Shown here piece by piece: positions 8,720-17,958 of a stretch of DNA of 64,000 nucleotides. This DNA comes from Streptomyces sp. RerS4. Its GTDB lineage: Bacteria; Actinomycetota; Actinomycetes; Streptomycetales; Streptomycetaceae. Position numbers and translations under genes: made by a program. The notes beneath the pieces are model-generated. The model was not told where the DNA came from. It saw nothing but the letters and a program-made list of their open reading frames with translations, and did not search any database. The stretch's first letter is position 1. Each line of letters opens with the position of its first letter. The stretch is taken from assembly GCF_023515955.1 (NCBI RefSeq), contig NZ_CP097322.1, positions 496,001 to 560,000 of the forward strand. Direction: 5' to 3'.

Positions 8720-8832
8720 ACCGCACCACGGAGGACGGCGGCAAGTGCGCGGAGCTCGTGACGCTCGGCGACAACGTCAAGGCACCACAAGGACGCTGAC
8801 GCAACCCCCACCCTCGGGAACGACCGAAATCA

Positions 8833-8859
8833 TTCGGGAAATGCGTTCGATTTCCCGAA
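8833..8859. repeat. Inverted repeat in the TetR-conservon intergenic region
   Basis: TTCGGGAAAT at 8833-8842 is repeated inverted as ATTTCCCGAA at 8850-8859 with a 7-nt loop. It lies in the ~400-bp gap (8676-9074) between the TetR gene and the conservon. No T-run follows, so it could be a regulator site for the conservon promoter as easily as a transcript end. Apart from this and the TetR operator I see nothing else definite in the gap. Confidence 0.5.
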
Positions 8860-9074
8860 GGTGCGGGCAAGTCGACAGGCCTGTCACCTCGGCTTTGAAA
8901 CACGCGAACGAATAGCCGCGCGTTCAACGGGATTGACGCGGTCGACCTCTTGGCGCGTATGCGATCCTCCGGTCCGATGAACTCCGACGGAATTGCCCGT
9001 GAGCGGGTTTGGGCGCCGTTATGCTCCCGCCGACCGGTCATAAGATCGCCTCTTTCGACGCTTCGAGGAACTTG

Positions 9075-10616
9075 ATGGCGCAACAAGAGTCCCCACCAGA
9101 ATCGGCCCGGCCCCGGCCGGGAATAGACTGGACGCTGCCCGTGATCGCGGTCGTGGCCGCGGCCTGCCTGGCCGGAGCCCTCGTCTCCGCCGCCGGCGAG
9201 GCGCGCACCGTCTGGATCGCCGTCGGCGGCGCCTGTACGGCCGCCGCGCTCCTGGAAGCCGTGCGGCGAGGCCGCTCGGCGGCCTCCCGCGATGCCGAGA
9301 TCGCCTCCTACCGGCACGCCCTGCTCCGGCAGGAACAGGAGGTCGTACGCCTGGCCGAGGTAGTGCTCGGCGAGGCGATCGATCGGCTGCGCCGGGGCGA
9401 GTTGCCCGAGGAGGTGCTCAACTCCCTGGGCGGGCGCGGCGGCGCCGGCCACCGCTGGGGCGACGACCCGGCCGTCACCCACCGCTTCAGGGTGGCGCTG
9501 CAAGGGGTCCTGGCCCGTGTCGTCGACGCCGTCGACAACGAGGAGGGCCTGCGCGACTCGGCGCAGCGCGCCTTCGTCAACATCTCCCGCCGCGTGCAGG
9601 CGATCGTCCACCAACAGGCGCAGGAGCTGCGCGACATGGAGGACCGACACGGCCGCAATCCGGCCGTGTTCGGCGACCTGCTGCGCCTGGACCACGGCAC
9701 CGCCCTGGTCGGCCGGCTCGCCGACTCCATCTCCGTTCTGGGCGGGGCCCGTCCGGGCCGCCAGTGGAGCAGGTCCGTCACCCTGTACAGCGTGTTGCGC
9801 GGCGCGATGTCGCGGATCCTGGACTACCAGCGCGTGGACCTGCATTCGGTCGCGCAGGTCGCCGTCATCGGGCCCCTCGTCGAGCCGCTGATCCACGCCA
9901 TCGCCGAACTGCTGGACAACGCCACCCGCTACTCGCCGCCCCACACCCGGGTCCATCTGACGGCCGTCGAGGTGCAGTCGGGCATCGCCGTGGAGATCGA
10001 GGACGGCGGTCTGGGCATGAGCGAGGAGGCCCACCGGCGGGCCGAGCGGATGCTCGCGCAGGCGCAGCACGGCATCGACCTGAACGACATCGGCGAAACG
10101 CCCCGGCTCGGTCTCGCGGTGGTCGGTCGCCTCGCGCAGTCGTACGCGCTCCAGGTGTCGTTGCGTTCGTCCGCGTACGGCGGTGTCCGCGCCGTGGTCA
10201 TCGTCCCGCAGCACCTGGTCACGACGGCCGCCGCGGCGACGGGCCTGGCGCACGGCATCGGGTCTTCCTCCGGTCCGCGGGCCGCCCCCGCCGCGCGCGA
10301 ACACCCCGCCGAGCGGCCCGCGGCGGCGGTCGTGCCCCGCCCGGCGCCGGCGCCCCGGGCGGGACGGGACGCGGCCGACGAGGAGGAGGAGATCACCTCG
10401 GTCGTCGGGATCACCGCCACCGGTCTGCCTCAGCGGCGCCGGAAGAGCCGCGCCGTCTCCGCCGACGCCTTCCCGCTGGACGGGCCGCCGGCTTCAGGGA
10501 CGCAGAAGGGCCCCGGCATGTGGCTGGAGGCCTTCCACAGCGGGCTCTCCGGTGCCTCCGGTCAGGACGGCGAGGACACCGGGGACACGTCGGGCACAGC
10601 GATCAAAGGGACGTAA
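9075..10616 (+). CDS. cvnA: Conservon sensor-like ATPase CvnA
   Basis: First gene of a conservon, a Streptomyces module resembling a eukaryotic G-protein relay. The product (513 aa) has two N-terminal membrane helices (about residues 20-65), a helical region, then a histidine-kinase-like ATPase domain: LDNATRYSPP (N-box), IEDGGLGMS and RLGLAVVGRLAQS. The phospho-acceptor His region is not conserved, as expected for this nitrate-sensor-like family. The C-terminal ~150 residues are a disordered Ala/Pro/Arg-rich tail. The start at 9075 follows GAGGAA; the frame opens at 9009 without a better site. It is followed immediately by cvnB. Confidence 0.9.
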   Translation: MAQQESPPESARPRPGIDWTLPVIAVVAAACLAGALVSAAGEARTVWIAVGGACTAAALLEAVRRGRSAASRDAEIASYRHALLRQEQEVVRLAEVVLGEAIDRLRRGELPEEVLNSLGGRGGAGHRWGDDPAVTHRFRVALQGVLARVVDAVDNEEGLRDSAQRAFVNISRRVQAIVHQQAQELRDMEDRHGRNPAVFGDLLRLDHGTALVGRLADSISVLGGARPGRQWSRSVTLYSVLRGAMSRILDYQRVDLHSVAQVAVIGPLVEPLIHAIAELLDNATRYSPPHTRVHLTAVEVQSGIAVEIEDGGLGMSEEAHRRAERMLAQAQHGIDLNDIGETPRLGLAVVGRLAQSYALQVSLRSSAYGGVRAVVIVPQHLVTTAAAATGLAHGIGSSSGPRAAPAAREHPAERPAAAVVPRPAPAPRAGRDAADEEEEITSVVGITATGLPQRRRKSRAVSADAFPLDGPPASGTQKGPGMWLEAFHSGLSGASGQDGEDTGDTSGTAIKGT

Positions 10617-10619
10617 GCG

Positions 10620-11030
10620 ATGATGACTCAGCGAAGCAGCAACATGGACTGGATGCTCAAGGACCTGGCCACCGGGGTGCCGCAGACCCGGCACGTGGTC
10701 GTGCTCTCCGCCGACGGGCTGTGCGTGGCGCAGCACGGGGCGGAGACGGACACGGCCGACCGGCTGGCGGCGGCGTGCGCGGGACTCCAGAGCCTGGCCG
10801 CGGCGGTCGCCGGCGAACTGCCGCATTCCAACGGTCGGATGCGTCTGGTCGTCATCGAGATGGACGGCGGGTTCTTCTACCTCATGGCCGCCGGTGACGG
10901 CTCGTACCTCGCGGTCCTCGCCGACGAGGGTGTGGACGCCGGACTGATGGGCGCCCGGATGCGCGACCTCGTCAGCCGGCTCGGAGAGCACCTGAGCACT
11001 CCGCCCCGGCACGACGGGTACCCCGCGTGA
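10620..11030 (+). CDS. cvnB: Conservon roadblock/LC7 protein CvnB
   Basis: A 136-aa roadblock/LC7-domain protein. The fold is seen from NMDWMLKDLATGVPQTRHVV, VLSADGLCVAQHG and the closing IEMDGGFFYLMAAGDGSYLA. In other systems such proteins regulate small GTPases, here presumably CvnD. It starts 3 bp after the cvnA stop; ATG codons occur at both 10620 and 10623. It overlaps cvnC by the tetranucleotide GTGA. Confidence 0.92.
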   Translation: MMTQRSSNMDWMLKDLATGVPQTRHVVVLSADGLCVAQHGAETDTADRLAAACAGLQSLAAAVAGELPHSNGRMRLVVIEMDGGFFYLMAAGDGSYLAVLADEGVDAGLMGARMRDLVSRLGEHLSTPPRHDGYPA

Positions 11031-11386
11031 GTGAACCGCCCGGGACGTGGGAGGGCGACAGCCCCGAGAGGCTGTATGTGATCACCGGTGGCCGTAGCGA
11101 ACCGTCCGTCTCCACCGAACTCGACCTGGTGACCCTGGTCGTCGCGAAGGCGATGGCCCAACCGGAGATGCAGCCCGAGCACGCGGCGATCCTGCGCATG
11201 TGCCCGTCGCCGCTGTCCGTGGCCGAGATCGCCGCGTACTCCGGGCTGCCCGTGAGCGCGGTCACCGTATTGGTCGGTGACATGGTGACCGCGCGCCACG
11301 TGCAGGTACGCCCGCCCGTTCCCGCCGCCCAGCTACCCGACGTCGCTCTGATCGAGGCAGTGATCAATGGACTTCAGAAGCTCTGA
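11027..11386 (+). CDS. cvnC: Conservon DUF742 protein CvnC
   Basis: A 119-aa DUF742 protein with the family-typical start of RLYVITGGR, then LDLVTLVVA, EHAAILRMCPSPLSVAEIAA and VGDMVTARHVQVRPP. The middle looks like a winged helix. The GTG start overlaps the cvnB stop. The 3' end overlaps cvnD by 20 bp, so the four genes are tightly co-translated. The molecular role is not established; the family is defined by the conservon context. Confidence 0.93.
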   Translation: MSEPPGTWEGDSPERLYVITGGRSEPSVSTELDLVTLVVAKAMAQPEMQPEHAAILRMCPSPLSVAEIAAYSGLPVSAVTVLVGDMVTARHVQVRPPVPAAQLPDVALIEAVINGLQKL

Positions 11387-11987
11387 CACGGCCGTCGGGC
11401 CGCGGAGCGCGGATGTGCTCCCGCAGTCGGTGACGGCCGCCGTGAAGATCGTCATCGTGGGCGGTTTCGGAGTGGGCAAGACGACGCTGGTCGGCGCGGT
11501 GAGCGAGATCAAACCGCTCACCACCGAGGAGACCATGACGAGGGCCGGCATCGGCGTCGACGACACGCGCGGGGTCGCCCGTAAGACCACGACGACCGTG
11601 GCCATGGATTTCGGCCGCATCAGCATCAACGACGAACTCGTCCTGTACCTGTTCGGGACGCCCGGCCAGGAGCGGTTCTGGTTCCTGTGGCGTGGTCTGT
11701 TCGAGGGCGCGCTCGGTGCGGTCGTGCTCCTCGACACCCGCCGGCCGGCGATCAGTTTCGACGTCATCGGCCGTCTGGAGGAACGGGGCGTGCCCTTCGT
11801 CGTGGCCGTCAACACCTTCCCCGGCGCCCCCCACCACCCCGTCGAGGAGTTGCGTGCGGCCCTCGACCTGCCCCCCTCGGTCCCGATCCTCGCCTGTGAC
11901 GCGCGCAGTCGGGAATCGTGCCGCGATGTCCTGCTGACCCTCATGCGCTACCTGCACGCGCAGGCCGCTACCCCGGAGGCAATGTGA
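11367..11987 (+). CDS. cvnD: Conservon GTP-binding protein CvnD
   Basis: A 206-aa small GTPase-like protein. The Walker A motif GGFGVGKTT lies at residues 32-40; the switch-like LFGTPGQERFWF occupies the G3 position and VVAVNTF the NKxD position, the latter degenerate as in other CvnD proteins. In the conservon model it forms a membrane-associated complex with CvnA-C. It starts inside the end of cvnC and overlaps the P450 gene by GTGA. Confidence 0.93.
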   Translation: MDFRSSDTAVGPRSADVLPQSVTAAVKIVIVGGFGVGKTTLVGAVSEIKPLTTEETMTRAGIGVDDTRGVARKTTTTVAMDFGRISINDELVLYLFGTPGQERFWFLWRGLFEGALGAVVLLDTRRPAISFDVIGRLEERGVPFVVAVNTFPGAPHHPVEELRAALDLPPSVPILACDARSRESCRDVLLTLMRYLHAQAATPEAM

Positions 11988-13414
11988 CCACCAACCCCAC
12001 CCCGCCGCCGGGGTGCCCGGCCCACGACGCGGGGTTCGCGTCGGGACCGTACCGGCTCCACGGTCCGGAGGCGGAGGCCGATCCGATGGGCCTCTACGAG
12101 AAGCTCCGCGCCGAGTACGGTCCGGTCGCGCCCGTCCTCGTCAGCGGGGACCTTCCCGCGTGGCTGGTGCTCGGCCACCGGGAGAACCTCGACGTGGCGC
12201 GCACCCCCTCGCGGTTCGCGCGCGACCCGCGGGGCTGGCGCGACATGCGCGAGGGCCGGGTGCCCGCGGACACGCCGCTCGGTCCGATGGTGTCCTGGGT
12301 GCCGGTGTGCAACTTCACCGACGGGCCCGTCCACGAGCGACTGCGCCGGGCGGTGGTGGAGTCCCTGGAGCGCTTCGACAAGCGCGGCATCCGCCGGTAC
12401 GTGACCCGCTTCGCCAACCAGCTCGTGGACCGGGTGGCCGGTGACGGATACGCCGACCTGGTGGCCGCCTTCTCCGACGAGCTGCCGATGCTCGTGATGA
12501 CGCAGTTGGTGGGGGCACCCGACGAGCACGGGCCGCGGCTGGTGAAGGCGGCGCGTGACATGTTGCAGGGCACGGAGACGGCCCTGACGAGCGACCGTTA
12601 CGTCACGTCCACGCTGGAGCAGTTGGTCGCGCAGCGGAAGGCGGAGCCGGCGCACGACCTGGCCTCCTGGCTGCTGGAGCATCCGGCGCAGCTGACCGAC
12701 ACGGAGGTGCTCATGCACCTGCGCGTCGTGCTGATCGCGGCTTACGAGACCACCGCGAACCTGATCGCGAACACGCTGCGGACGGTCCTGACCGACAAGC
12801 GGTTCCGCGCCAGCCTGTCGGGCGGCCACATGACCCTGCCGGACGCCATCGAGCAGGTCCTGTGGGACGACCCGCCCATCAACACGATCATCGGGCGGTG
12901 GGCCACGGGCGACACCGTGCTCGGCGGGCAGGAGGTGAAGGCCGGGGACATGCTGCTGCTCGGTCTGGCGGCGGGCAACGTGGATCCGCAGATCCGACCC
13001 ACCCCGGAGACCTCGGTGCGCGGGAACCGTTCGCACCTGTCCTTCAGCGGCGGTCCGCACGAGTGCCCCGGTCAGGACATCGGCCGCGCGATCGCGGACA
13101 CCGGGATCGAGGTGCTGCTGGACCGACTGCCCGACGTCCAGCTGGCGGTACGCGTCGATGAGCTTCGGTGGCGCGGCACGCTGATGTCGCGGCACCTGCT
13201 GTCGCTGCCGGTACGGTTCACCCCGCGTCCGGTGCGGACGCCGTACGAGCGGCCCGAGCAGCCGGCCGGGCATCCGGCGCATGCCGCGCAGCCCGCCGCC
13301 GTGCCGGCGCCGCCCGCGCCTCCCGCGCAGCCGCCGCTCATGCCGCCGCCTCCCGTGGGGGTCGTGCGGCCGCGTAGGGCGTCCTGGTGGCGCAGGTTGC
13401 TGCGGCTGCGCTGA
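11984..13414 (+). CDS. Conservon-linked cytochrome P450, CYP157-like, lacking ExxR
   Basis: A 476-aa P450 translated from the GTG at 11984. The haem loop is FSGGPHECPGQDIG with Cys361, and the I-helix motif is AAYETT (252-257). The K-helix, where almost all P450s have ExxR, reads IEQVLWDDPP: Gln291 and Trp294 replace the expected Glu and Arg. This is the recognised hallmark of the CYP157 family, whose members sit in conservons. The last ~65 residues are Pro/Ala-rich and end with a basic WWRRLLRLR, perhaps a membrane contact. Natural substrate and redox partners are unknown. A strong terminator follows. Confidence 0.9.
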   Translation: MTTNPTPPPGCPAHDAGFASGPYRLHGPEAEADPMGLYEKLRAEYGPVAPVLVSGDLPAWLVLGHRENLDVARTPSRFARDPRGWRDMREGRVPADTPLGPMVSWVPVCNFTDGPVHERLRRAVVESLERFDKRGIRRYVTRFANQLVDRVAGDGYADLVAAFSDELPMLVMTQLVGAPDEHGPRLVKAARDMLQGTETALTSDRYVTSTLEQLVAQRKAEPAHDLASWLLEHPAQLTDTEVLMHLRVVLIAAYETTANLIANTLRTVLTDKRFRASLSGGHMTLPDAIEQVLWDDPPINTIIGRWATGDTVLGGQEVKAGDMLLLGLAAGNVDPQIRPTPETSVRGNRSHLSFSGGPHECPGQDIGRAIADTGIEVLLDRLPDVQLAVRVDELRWRGTLMSRHLLSLPVRFTPRPVRTPYERPEQPAGHPAHAAQPAAVPAPPAPPAQPPLMPPPPVGVVRPRRASWWRRLLRLR

Positions 13415-13436
13415 GTCGGCGCGATGCGTGGGTGAT

Positions 13437-13466
13437 GGGGCCCCGACCGTGGACGGTCGGGGCCCC
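13437..13466. terminator. Strong bidirectional hairpin between P450 and terpene cyclase
   Basis: Perfect inverted repeat with 14-bp arms: GGGGCCCCGACCGT at 13437-13450 and its complement at 13453-13466, with two bases between. It lies between two convergent genes and can serve both strands. There is no U-tract, which is common in Streptomyces. Confidence 0.75.
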
Positions 13467-13474
13467 GCGTGCGT

Positions 13475-14593
13475 TCAGGTGCGCAGGTGTGACCACCAGC
13501 CGGCGATCGCCGGCAGTGGGGGCGGGCCGGTCCCGGGGTCGCTCGGCCGGTCCGCGTAGCGGATGTCGAACCGCGCTTCCGCGAGCGGGAGCGCGTGGCG
13601 GTTGCGGGGGGAGGCGTAGCGTGGTGCGCGGGTCTGCCAGGCGATGGAGCCGGCCACGTAGTGGCCCAAACCCTCCAGGTGGCGGGCCAGTTGACCGTCG
13701 CCGACCGTCGCCGCGTCGGCTTCGGCGGCCAACTGGGCTCTCAGGCGCACGAAGAGGCTCATGACCCGGTCCCGCAGGGCGACCGCGAGGGGGACGGCCT
13801 CGGCCGGTGCGCATTGTTCCCGGTGGGCGATGACGTTGACGAGGTTCACCTCCCTGGGTTCGACGTGGTCGTCCTTGTCGTAGGAGAACAGGTCGTTGTC
13901 CGCGCTGACGACGAAGCCGGCGGCGTCGGTCAGCGCCTGGAGGGCGGGCGCGTGGAGCACGTCCGGGGGCAGGCGGATCCCGCCCGCGACGTCGGACCAG
14001 GTGAGGGAGAAGCGGGTGCCGTTGGCCAGGGCCCCGAGGGCGGCGAAGTCGTTCAGGCCGGGCATGGTCCGCTGCTCGGCCTGGGTGGCCTGCCAGGCGG
14101 CGCCCAGCAGCCAGTCCCGCGTCCCTTCGACGAAGCGGCGCAGTTCGTGGGGTGTGAGGAGGGCGTGGGTGCGCTCCACGAGGTCCCGTAGGGCGCGGGT
14201 GGCGGGGCCGTCGGGGAGCAGGGCCGCGTCGGGGTTCTCGATGGTGCGCAGGAGGCGTGCGCCGTGCTCGGTGACGGCCGCCGCGGAGACCTCGGCGGCG
14301 CCGGAGTCCTGCCAGTCGTCGACGGCGTTGGCCCAGTAGTTCCACTCGACGAACAGGAGCAGGGCCTCCGTGTCCCCGCGCGGGATGATGCGGCAGGAGA
14401 AGTCGGCGCTGTGGGTCGCGAGGCCCCAGGCCCGCTCCACCGGGTCGGGGTAGAGGCCGAAGTCGTCCAGCCAGGCGACGGCGCGGGCCTCGATGCGCTT
14501 GGCCTCGGGGTGGACGGCGTCGCGCTCCAAGGGGCAGTAGAAGGCCGGCAGTCGCGGGCCGAGGCGGGACGGTCTGGGCGGTGCTTCGGTCAT
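13475..14593 (-). CDS. Class I terpene cyclase
   Basis: A 372-aa bacterial class I terpene synthase, acting on a prenyl diphosphate in the cytosol. The metal-binding Asp-rich motif is DDWQD (92-96), and the NSE-type triad reads NDLFSYDKD (233-241) followed by [10 protein letters not shown]-terminal RY pair occurs in APRYASPR. The ATG at 14593 overlaps the stop of the upstream methyltransferase gene by 4 bp (ATGA), so the two proteins are made together. By analogy with methylisoborneol and sodorifen loci the substrate may be a C-methylated prenyl diphosphate; this is inference. It is not geosmin synthase, being a single cyclase domain. Confidence 0.9.
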   Translation of the reverse strand: MTEAPPRPSRLGPRLPAFYCPLERDAVHPEAKRIEARAVAWLDDFGLYPDPVERAWGLATHSADFSCRIIPRGDTEALLLFVEWNYWANAVDDWQDSGAAEVSAAAVTEHGARLLRTIENPDAALLPDGPATRALRDLVERTHALLTPHELRRFVEGTRDWLLGAAWQATQAEQRTMPGLNDFAALGALANGTRFSLTWSDVAGGIRLPPDVLHAPALQALTDAAGFVVSADNDLFSYDKDDHVEPREVNLVNVIAHREQCAPAEAVPLAVALRDRVMSLFVRLRAQLAAEADAATVGDGQLARHLEGLGHYVAGSIAWQTRAPRYASPRNRHALPLAEARFDIRYADRPSDPGTGPPPLPAIAGWWSHLRT

Positions 14594-15516
14594 CGCCCTC
14601 CTCCGAGCCGGAAGAGCAGGAGACGGGTTTCCACGGCGTGGTCGCGCCAGAGGCCGAGGAGGCGGCGTTGGGTGCGCGTCGACTCCCGCAACCGCTCCGG
14701 GCTCCAGCCGCCGGCCGTGGCGCCGCCCGCTCGGAGGCGTTCGAGTTCGGCGGTGTTCCAGGCCGTGGACTGGGTCCAGAACTCGGCGACGACGTCGGTG
14801 ACGTCCTCGTCCCGCGCCAGTTCGAATCCGGCCGCCTCGGCGGCGATCAGGTATTCCGTGCGGGTGCCGAGTCGGGTTCTGTAATACCGGTCGATAAAGC
14901 CGCGCCATTGGAGTTCGCGCAGGAAGTGCTCCTGGATGCCGAACCAGCCGCCGGGTTCCAGGGCTTCGGCGACGACCTCGAACAGGCGGGTGCGGTCGGT
15001 GTAGCCGCTGCTCTCGTTGGCGTAGGCGGCGTCGTAGGCGTGGTGTTCACGCAGGTCGTGGACGTCCCCCAGGATGGGGGTGACCTGCCGGGAGACCCCG
15101 GCCTGACGGGCGAATTCCCGTACGATCGGGACGTGTTCGGGCGCGATGGTCAGCCCGGTTACCTGCGCGCCGTGCTGCTGGGCCCAGTAGAGGGACCCGC
15201 CGCCCAGCCCGCAGCCGATGTCCAACAGGCGGCGCGGGGGCTTCTCGTACGCGCCCCAGGAGCGGGCGGCGTGCTCGACTATCGCTTCCTGCGCGTCGGT
15301 GATCCGCTGCCTGAGCACGGCCTGGGGGACGGCCGTCGGCGGATGGGACCCGTCCGCGAAGAGGCCCAGGTGGAAGTGGACGCGTGGGCCGGGGCCGTAC
15401 TTGTGCAGGATGTCGAGCGTCTTGCGGCTGTAATAAAGCCGCACCTGGTCGTCCTGGTCGTCCATTCCCATGCCCTGGCCACCGCCTAAGCACGTCGCGG
15501 AGGAGGAAACGCTCAT
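14590..15516 (-). CDS. SAM C-methyltransferase, terpenoid type, paired with the cyclase
   Basis: A 308-aa methyltransferase. The conserved N-terminal segment [15 protein letters not shown] and [13 protein letters not shown] is, as I recall it, typical of the group containing the terpenoid methyltransferases SodC, TleD and BezA. Motif I is [16 protein letters not shown] (about 97-112), followed by [10 protein letters not shown] and ILGDVHDL. Some relatives methylate a prenyl chain and also trigger cyclisation. The first ATG at 15516 has a weak GGCGG site; ATG codons at 15471 and 15465 are alternatives that would remove about 15 residues. Co-translation with the cyclase strongly implies a joint pathway. 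Confidence 0.87.
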   Translation of the reverse strand: MSVSSSATCLGGGQGMGMDDQDDQVRLYYSRKTLDILHKYGPGPRVHFHLGLFADGSHPPTAVPQAVLRQRITDAQEAIVEHAARSWGAYEKPPRRLLDIGCGLGGGSLYWAQQHGAQVTGLTIAPEHVPIVREFARQAGVSRQVTPILGDVHDLREHHAYDAAYANESSGYTDRTRLFEVVAEALEPGGWFGIQEHFLRELQWRGFIDRYYRTRLGTRTEYLIAAEAAGFELARDEDVTDVVAEFWTQSTAWNTAELERLRAGGATAGGWSPERLRESTRTQRRLLGLWRDHAVETRLLLFRLGGGR

Positions 15517-16175
15517 GTGGGATCCGCCCTTTCCGGGTGTAGGACCGCCGGAGTGCGATGCCTGAATGCGCACCGCGCACAACCGGCGCTTTCGCGACAC
15601 AGGGATCATCGTGGCAGCTGCCCGCGCAGCCGTCAGCCCCTGTGGACGAGCGCGAATCGTCAAGGATCGGTGAAGGGACTCGACCGCCGGTCCGGGCACG
15701 CGCCACCCTCGCAATCCTGTTCGTCGTGCGTGCGTTTCGTCGGCGCAATGACAGCGAACCGGATGATCCACGCCGCGGCGTGATTTCGGTGGGCGGGAAG
15801 GCGTGACATGCGTCACGGCGTTCAGGTCGGTTCGTGCGGCGTCGGGGCACCGGAGCGGGGTCGACATATCGGCACTTGTCCGGTTTGGGATTGACATTCC
15901 CCTCACGGCCGGAAACGGAATTGATCATTACGGATCCCGCTTCGCCAATCGGACTGGTCACGGGTGATTCTGGTGACGCATCAGCGTCCCGCCGCGGTCG
16001 CCCCTTCGACGCAATGCACGATCTTCCGGTCGATTCAAGCCGCGCACCGGAATTCCCCTTCGGTCGGGAAAGGGGAACTTGCCAGGTCACCGGCGGACTT
16101 CTAAGAATGGCGGCATTCCGGCGCCCCGGGCAGGTCGGACGCCGGGGGCTTCGCGATCACCGAATGAGGTCACGC
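15517..16175. other. Intergenic region, no supported gene
   Basis: 659 bp between the divergent methyltransferase and CAP-protein genes. Open frames here are short, lack ribosome-binding sites and show no protein-like composition. The part from about 15860 to 16060 has lower GC than its surroundings and contains TTGACA at 15891-15896 without a matching -10 at normal spacing. It presumably carries both promoters. Confidence 0.5.
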
Positions 16176-16994
16176 ATGAGGAAGCACCGCAAGAAAACCC
16201 GTCATAAGAAGATAGCCGTCGCCGTCGGCGCTCTGGCCATCGTGGGCGTGCCCACGGCCGCCATGGCATGCCTCGGCCCGCAGGACACGGGCCCGACGCG
16301 CAACGTCAGCCGGCAGGAGAGCCTCCACCGGCAGGACGTCCCCGTGGTCCCCCCGAGCTTCCCCGCGCCGGCGACCACCCCGTCGGACAGCCCCGTCGCC
16401 TCCGACGGCAGCGGCGACGCGGACGCCCCCGCGACGCCCGTCGCGGACTCGCGCCAGGACCGGCCGCAGGCCGAGGCCCCCCGCCACCGCGCACCGGCCG
16501 CCGTCAGGACGCAGGCCGCTCCGGCGCCCGCCAAGCCCGCTCCCGCCACGCCGGCCCCCGAGGCGCCGGCACCCGAGGCGCCCGCCGCGGACGCCCCGAG
16601 CTCCGACGCCTCGGTCTCCGGCGCAGCCGCCCGGGTCCTCGAACTCGTCAACAAGGAGCGCGCCGCCGTCCAGTGCCCGGCGCTCACGATCAACGACAAG
16701 CTCACGAAGGCCGCGCAGGACCACAGCGCGGACATGGCCGCCCACGGCAACATGTCCCACACCGGCTCCGACGGTTCCGACGCGGGGCAGCGCATCACCC
16801 GCGCCGGTTACACGTGGCGCACGTACGGCGAGAACGTCGCGTACGGCTACAGCACCCCCGAGCAGGTCATGGAGGGCTGGATGAGCAGCCCCGGGCACAA
16901 GCGGAACATCCTCGACTGCTCCTACAAGGAGATCGGCATCGGCCTCGCCCAGCCGAACCACTACTGGACGCAGAACTTCGGCGCGAGCCGCTGA
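16176..16994 (+). CDS. Secreted CAP/SCP-domain protein
   Basis: A 272-aa exported protein. The first ~35 residues form a very basic signal peptide (MRKHRKKTRHKK, then a hydrophobic core). A long Ala/Pro/Glu-rich linker spans about 40-145, and the C-terminal ~125 residues are a CAP (SCP/PR-1) domain: LVNKERAAVQCPALTIND, MAAHGNMSHTGSDG, YGENVAYGYSTPEQVM, GWMSSPGHKRNIL. The two His and the Glu/His of the CAP cleft are present. Bacterial CAP proteins are secreted and may bind lipids or the cell wall; the role is unsettled. GAGGT precedes the ATG at 16176 by five bases. Confidence 0.9.
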   Translation: MRKHRKKTRHKKIAVAVGALAIVGVPTAAMACLGPQDTGPTRNVSRQESLHRQDVPVVPPSFPAPATTPSDSPVASDGSGDADAPATPVADSRQDRPQAEAPRHRAPAAVRTQAAPAPAKPAPATPAPEAPAPEAPAADAPSSDASVSGAAARVLELVNKERAAVQCPALTINDKLTKAAQDHSADMAAHGNMSHTGSDGSDAGQRITRAGYTWRTYGENVAYGYSTPEQVMEGWMSSPGHKRNILDCSYKEIGIGLAQPNHYWTQNFGASR

Positions 16995-17090
16995 CCCCCT
17001 CCGCCCCGAGCGGCGGGAAGGATCGGTCGGCGTGAGGCCGTGACGCCGAGGGGCCCGGATCGTTGGTCCGGGCGGTCAGCGAAGTGACCA

Positions 17091-17124
17091 CCGGACCCCG
17101 GGACCTTTCGGTCCCGGGGTCCGG
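17091..17124. terminator. Bidirectional terminator hairpin
   Basis: CCGGACCCCGGGACC at 17091-17105 and its exact complement at 17110-17124, loop TTTC. The 15-bp perfect stem lies between the convergent CAP gene and the Ser/Gly-rich secreted-protein gene. Confidence 0.8.
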
Positions 17125-17157
17125 TGCTGTGAGGTGACGTCCCGTCAGGCAGTCCCG

Positions 17158-17736
17158 TCAGAGAGCGCTCTTGGACGCGTCGGAGACGACGCACTCCTTG
17201 TACTCGCTGCCGTCACCCTTGCCCAGGTACGGGGTCGTGGCCTGCGTCTGCTGGGAGGCGCCCGCCTTCACGGTGAGGCTGGAGACCCGCGCCGTGGCGG
17301 GGATCGCGTTCGCGGAGGCGGTCGCGGTGGCGCTGCCGCGGAACTTCATGGTGATGTTGTACGTGTAGTCCACCGAGCCGCTGTTGGTGACGGTGAGTCG
17401 GGCGACCAGGTTCTTGCCCGAGGCGTCCATCTTGCAGCTGTCGATCTTGATGTCGCGTTCGGCCTTGTTCCTGCTGCCGGACCCGCCGGGCACCGAGACG
17501 CCGCCCGAGCTGGACGCGGAGCTGTCGCTGCCGCCGGTCGTGCTGCCGGTCGTACCGCCGGAGGAGCTGTCGGAGGAGCCGCCCGAGGAGCTGCTGGAGG
17601 AGCCGCCGGAGGAGCCCGAGCCGGAGCTTGAGCTGCCACCGCCGCCACAACTGGCGCCGTGGGAGCCACGGGCTCCGGTGAGGGCGATGACGGCGATACC
17701 GAAGACGGCGACCGCGCGGACATGACGAAGTTTCAC
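17158..17736 (-). CDS. Secreted Ser/Gly-rich protein with C-terminal beta domain
   Basis: A 192-aa exported protein of unknown function. An N-terminal signal segment ([20 protein letters not shown]) is followed by Cys30 and a ~60-residue linker almost wholly of Ser, Gly and Thr. The C-terminal ~100 residues look like a small immunoglobulin-like or FxLYD-type domain: [36 protein letters not shown], with a second Cys in YKECVVSD that may pair with the first. The lipobox around Cys30 is poor, so lipidation is uncertain. It is divergent from the rodlin gene at 17959. Confidence 0.75.
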   Translation of the reverse strand: MKLRHVRAVAVFGIAVIALTGARGSHGASCGGGGSSSSGSGSSGGSSSSSSGGSSDSSSGGTTGSTTGGSDSSASSSGGVSVPGGSGSRNKAERDIKIDSCKMDASGKNLVARLTVTNSGSVDYTYNITMKFRGSATATASANAIPATARVSSLTVKAGASQQTQATTPYLGKGDGSEYKECVVSDASKSAL

Positions 17737-17958
17737 GTTCTACCCCGTTGGAATTCAGTGTGCGAAAGGCCCATCTTGACGGGCGCACGTCACCCTAGCA
17801 GCGGTCGAGCAGTGCTCCGTCTCCCGTCCGCGGCAGGCCCGTCGAGGCGTTCCTCTCACCCAGGCGGGTGGCAGAGCACACCCCCGGGTCCCCGAGCGCC
17901 GTTGAATCGACCGAGCACCGCACGGTGCCACCACTCCCCCACGATGAACAGGATGACC

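Noticed and set aside
13475..15516. 2-methylisoborneol operon
   Set aside because: No cyclic-nucleotide-binding gene upstream, and the methyltransferase start and motifs differ from GPP methyltransferase as I recall it.
15891..15896. TTGACA as a promoter -35
   Set aside because: No acceptable -10 hexamer within 15-20 bp downstream.
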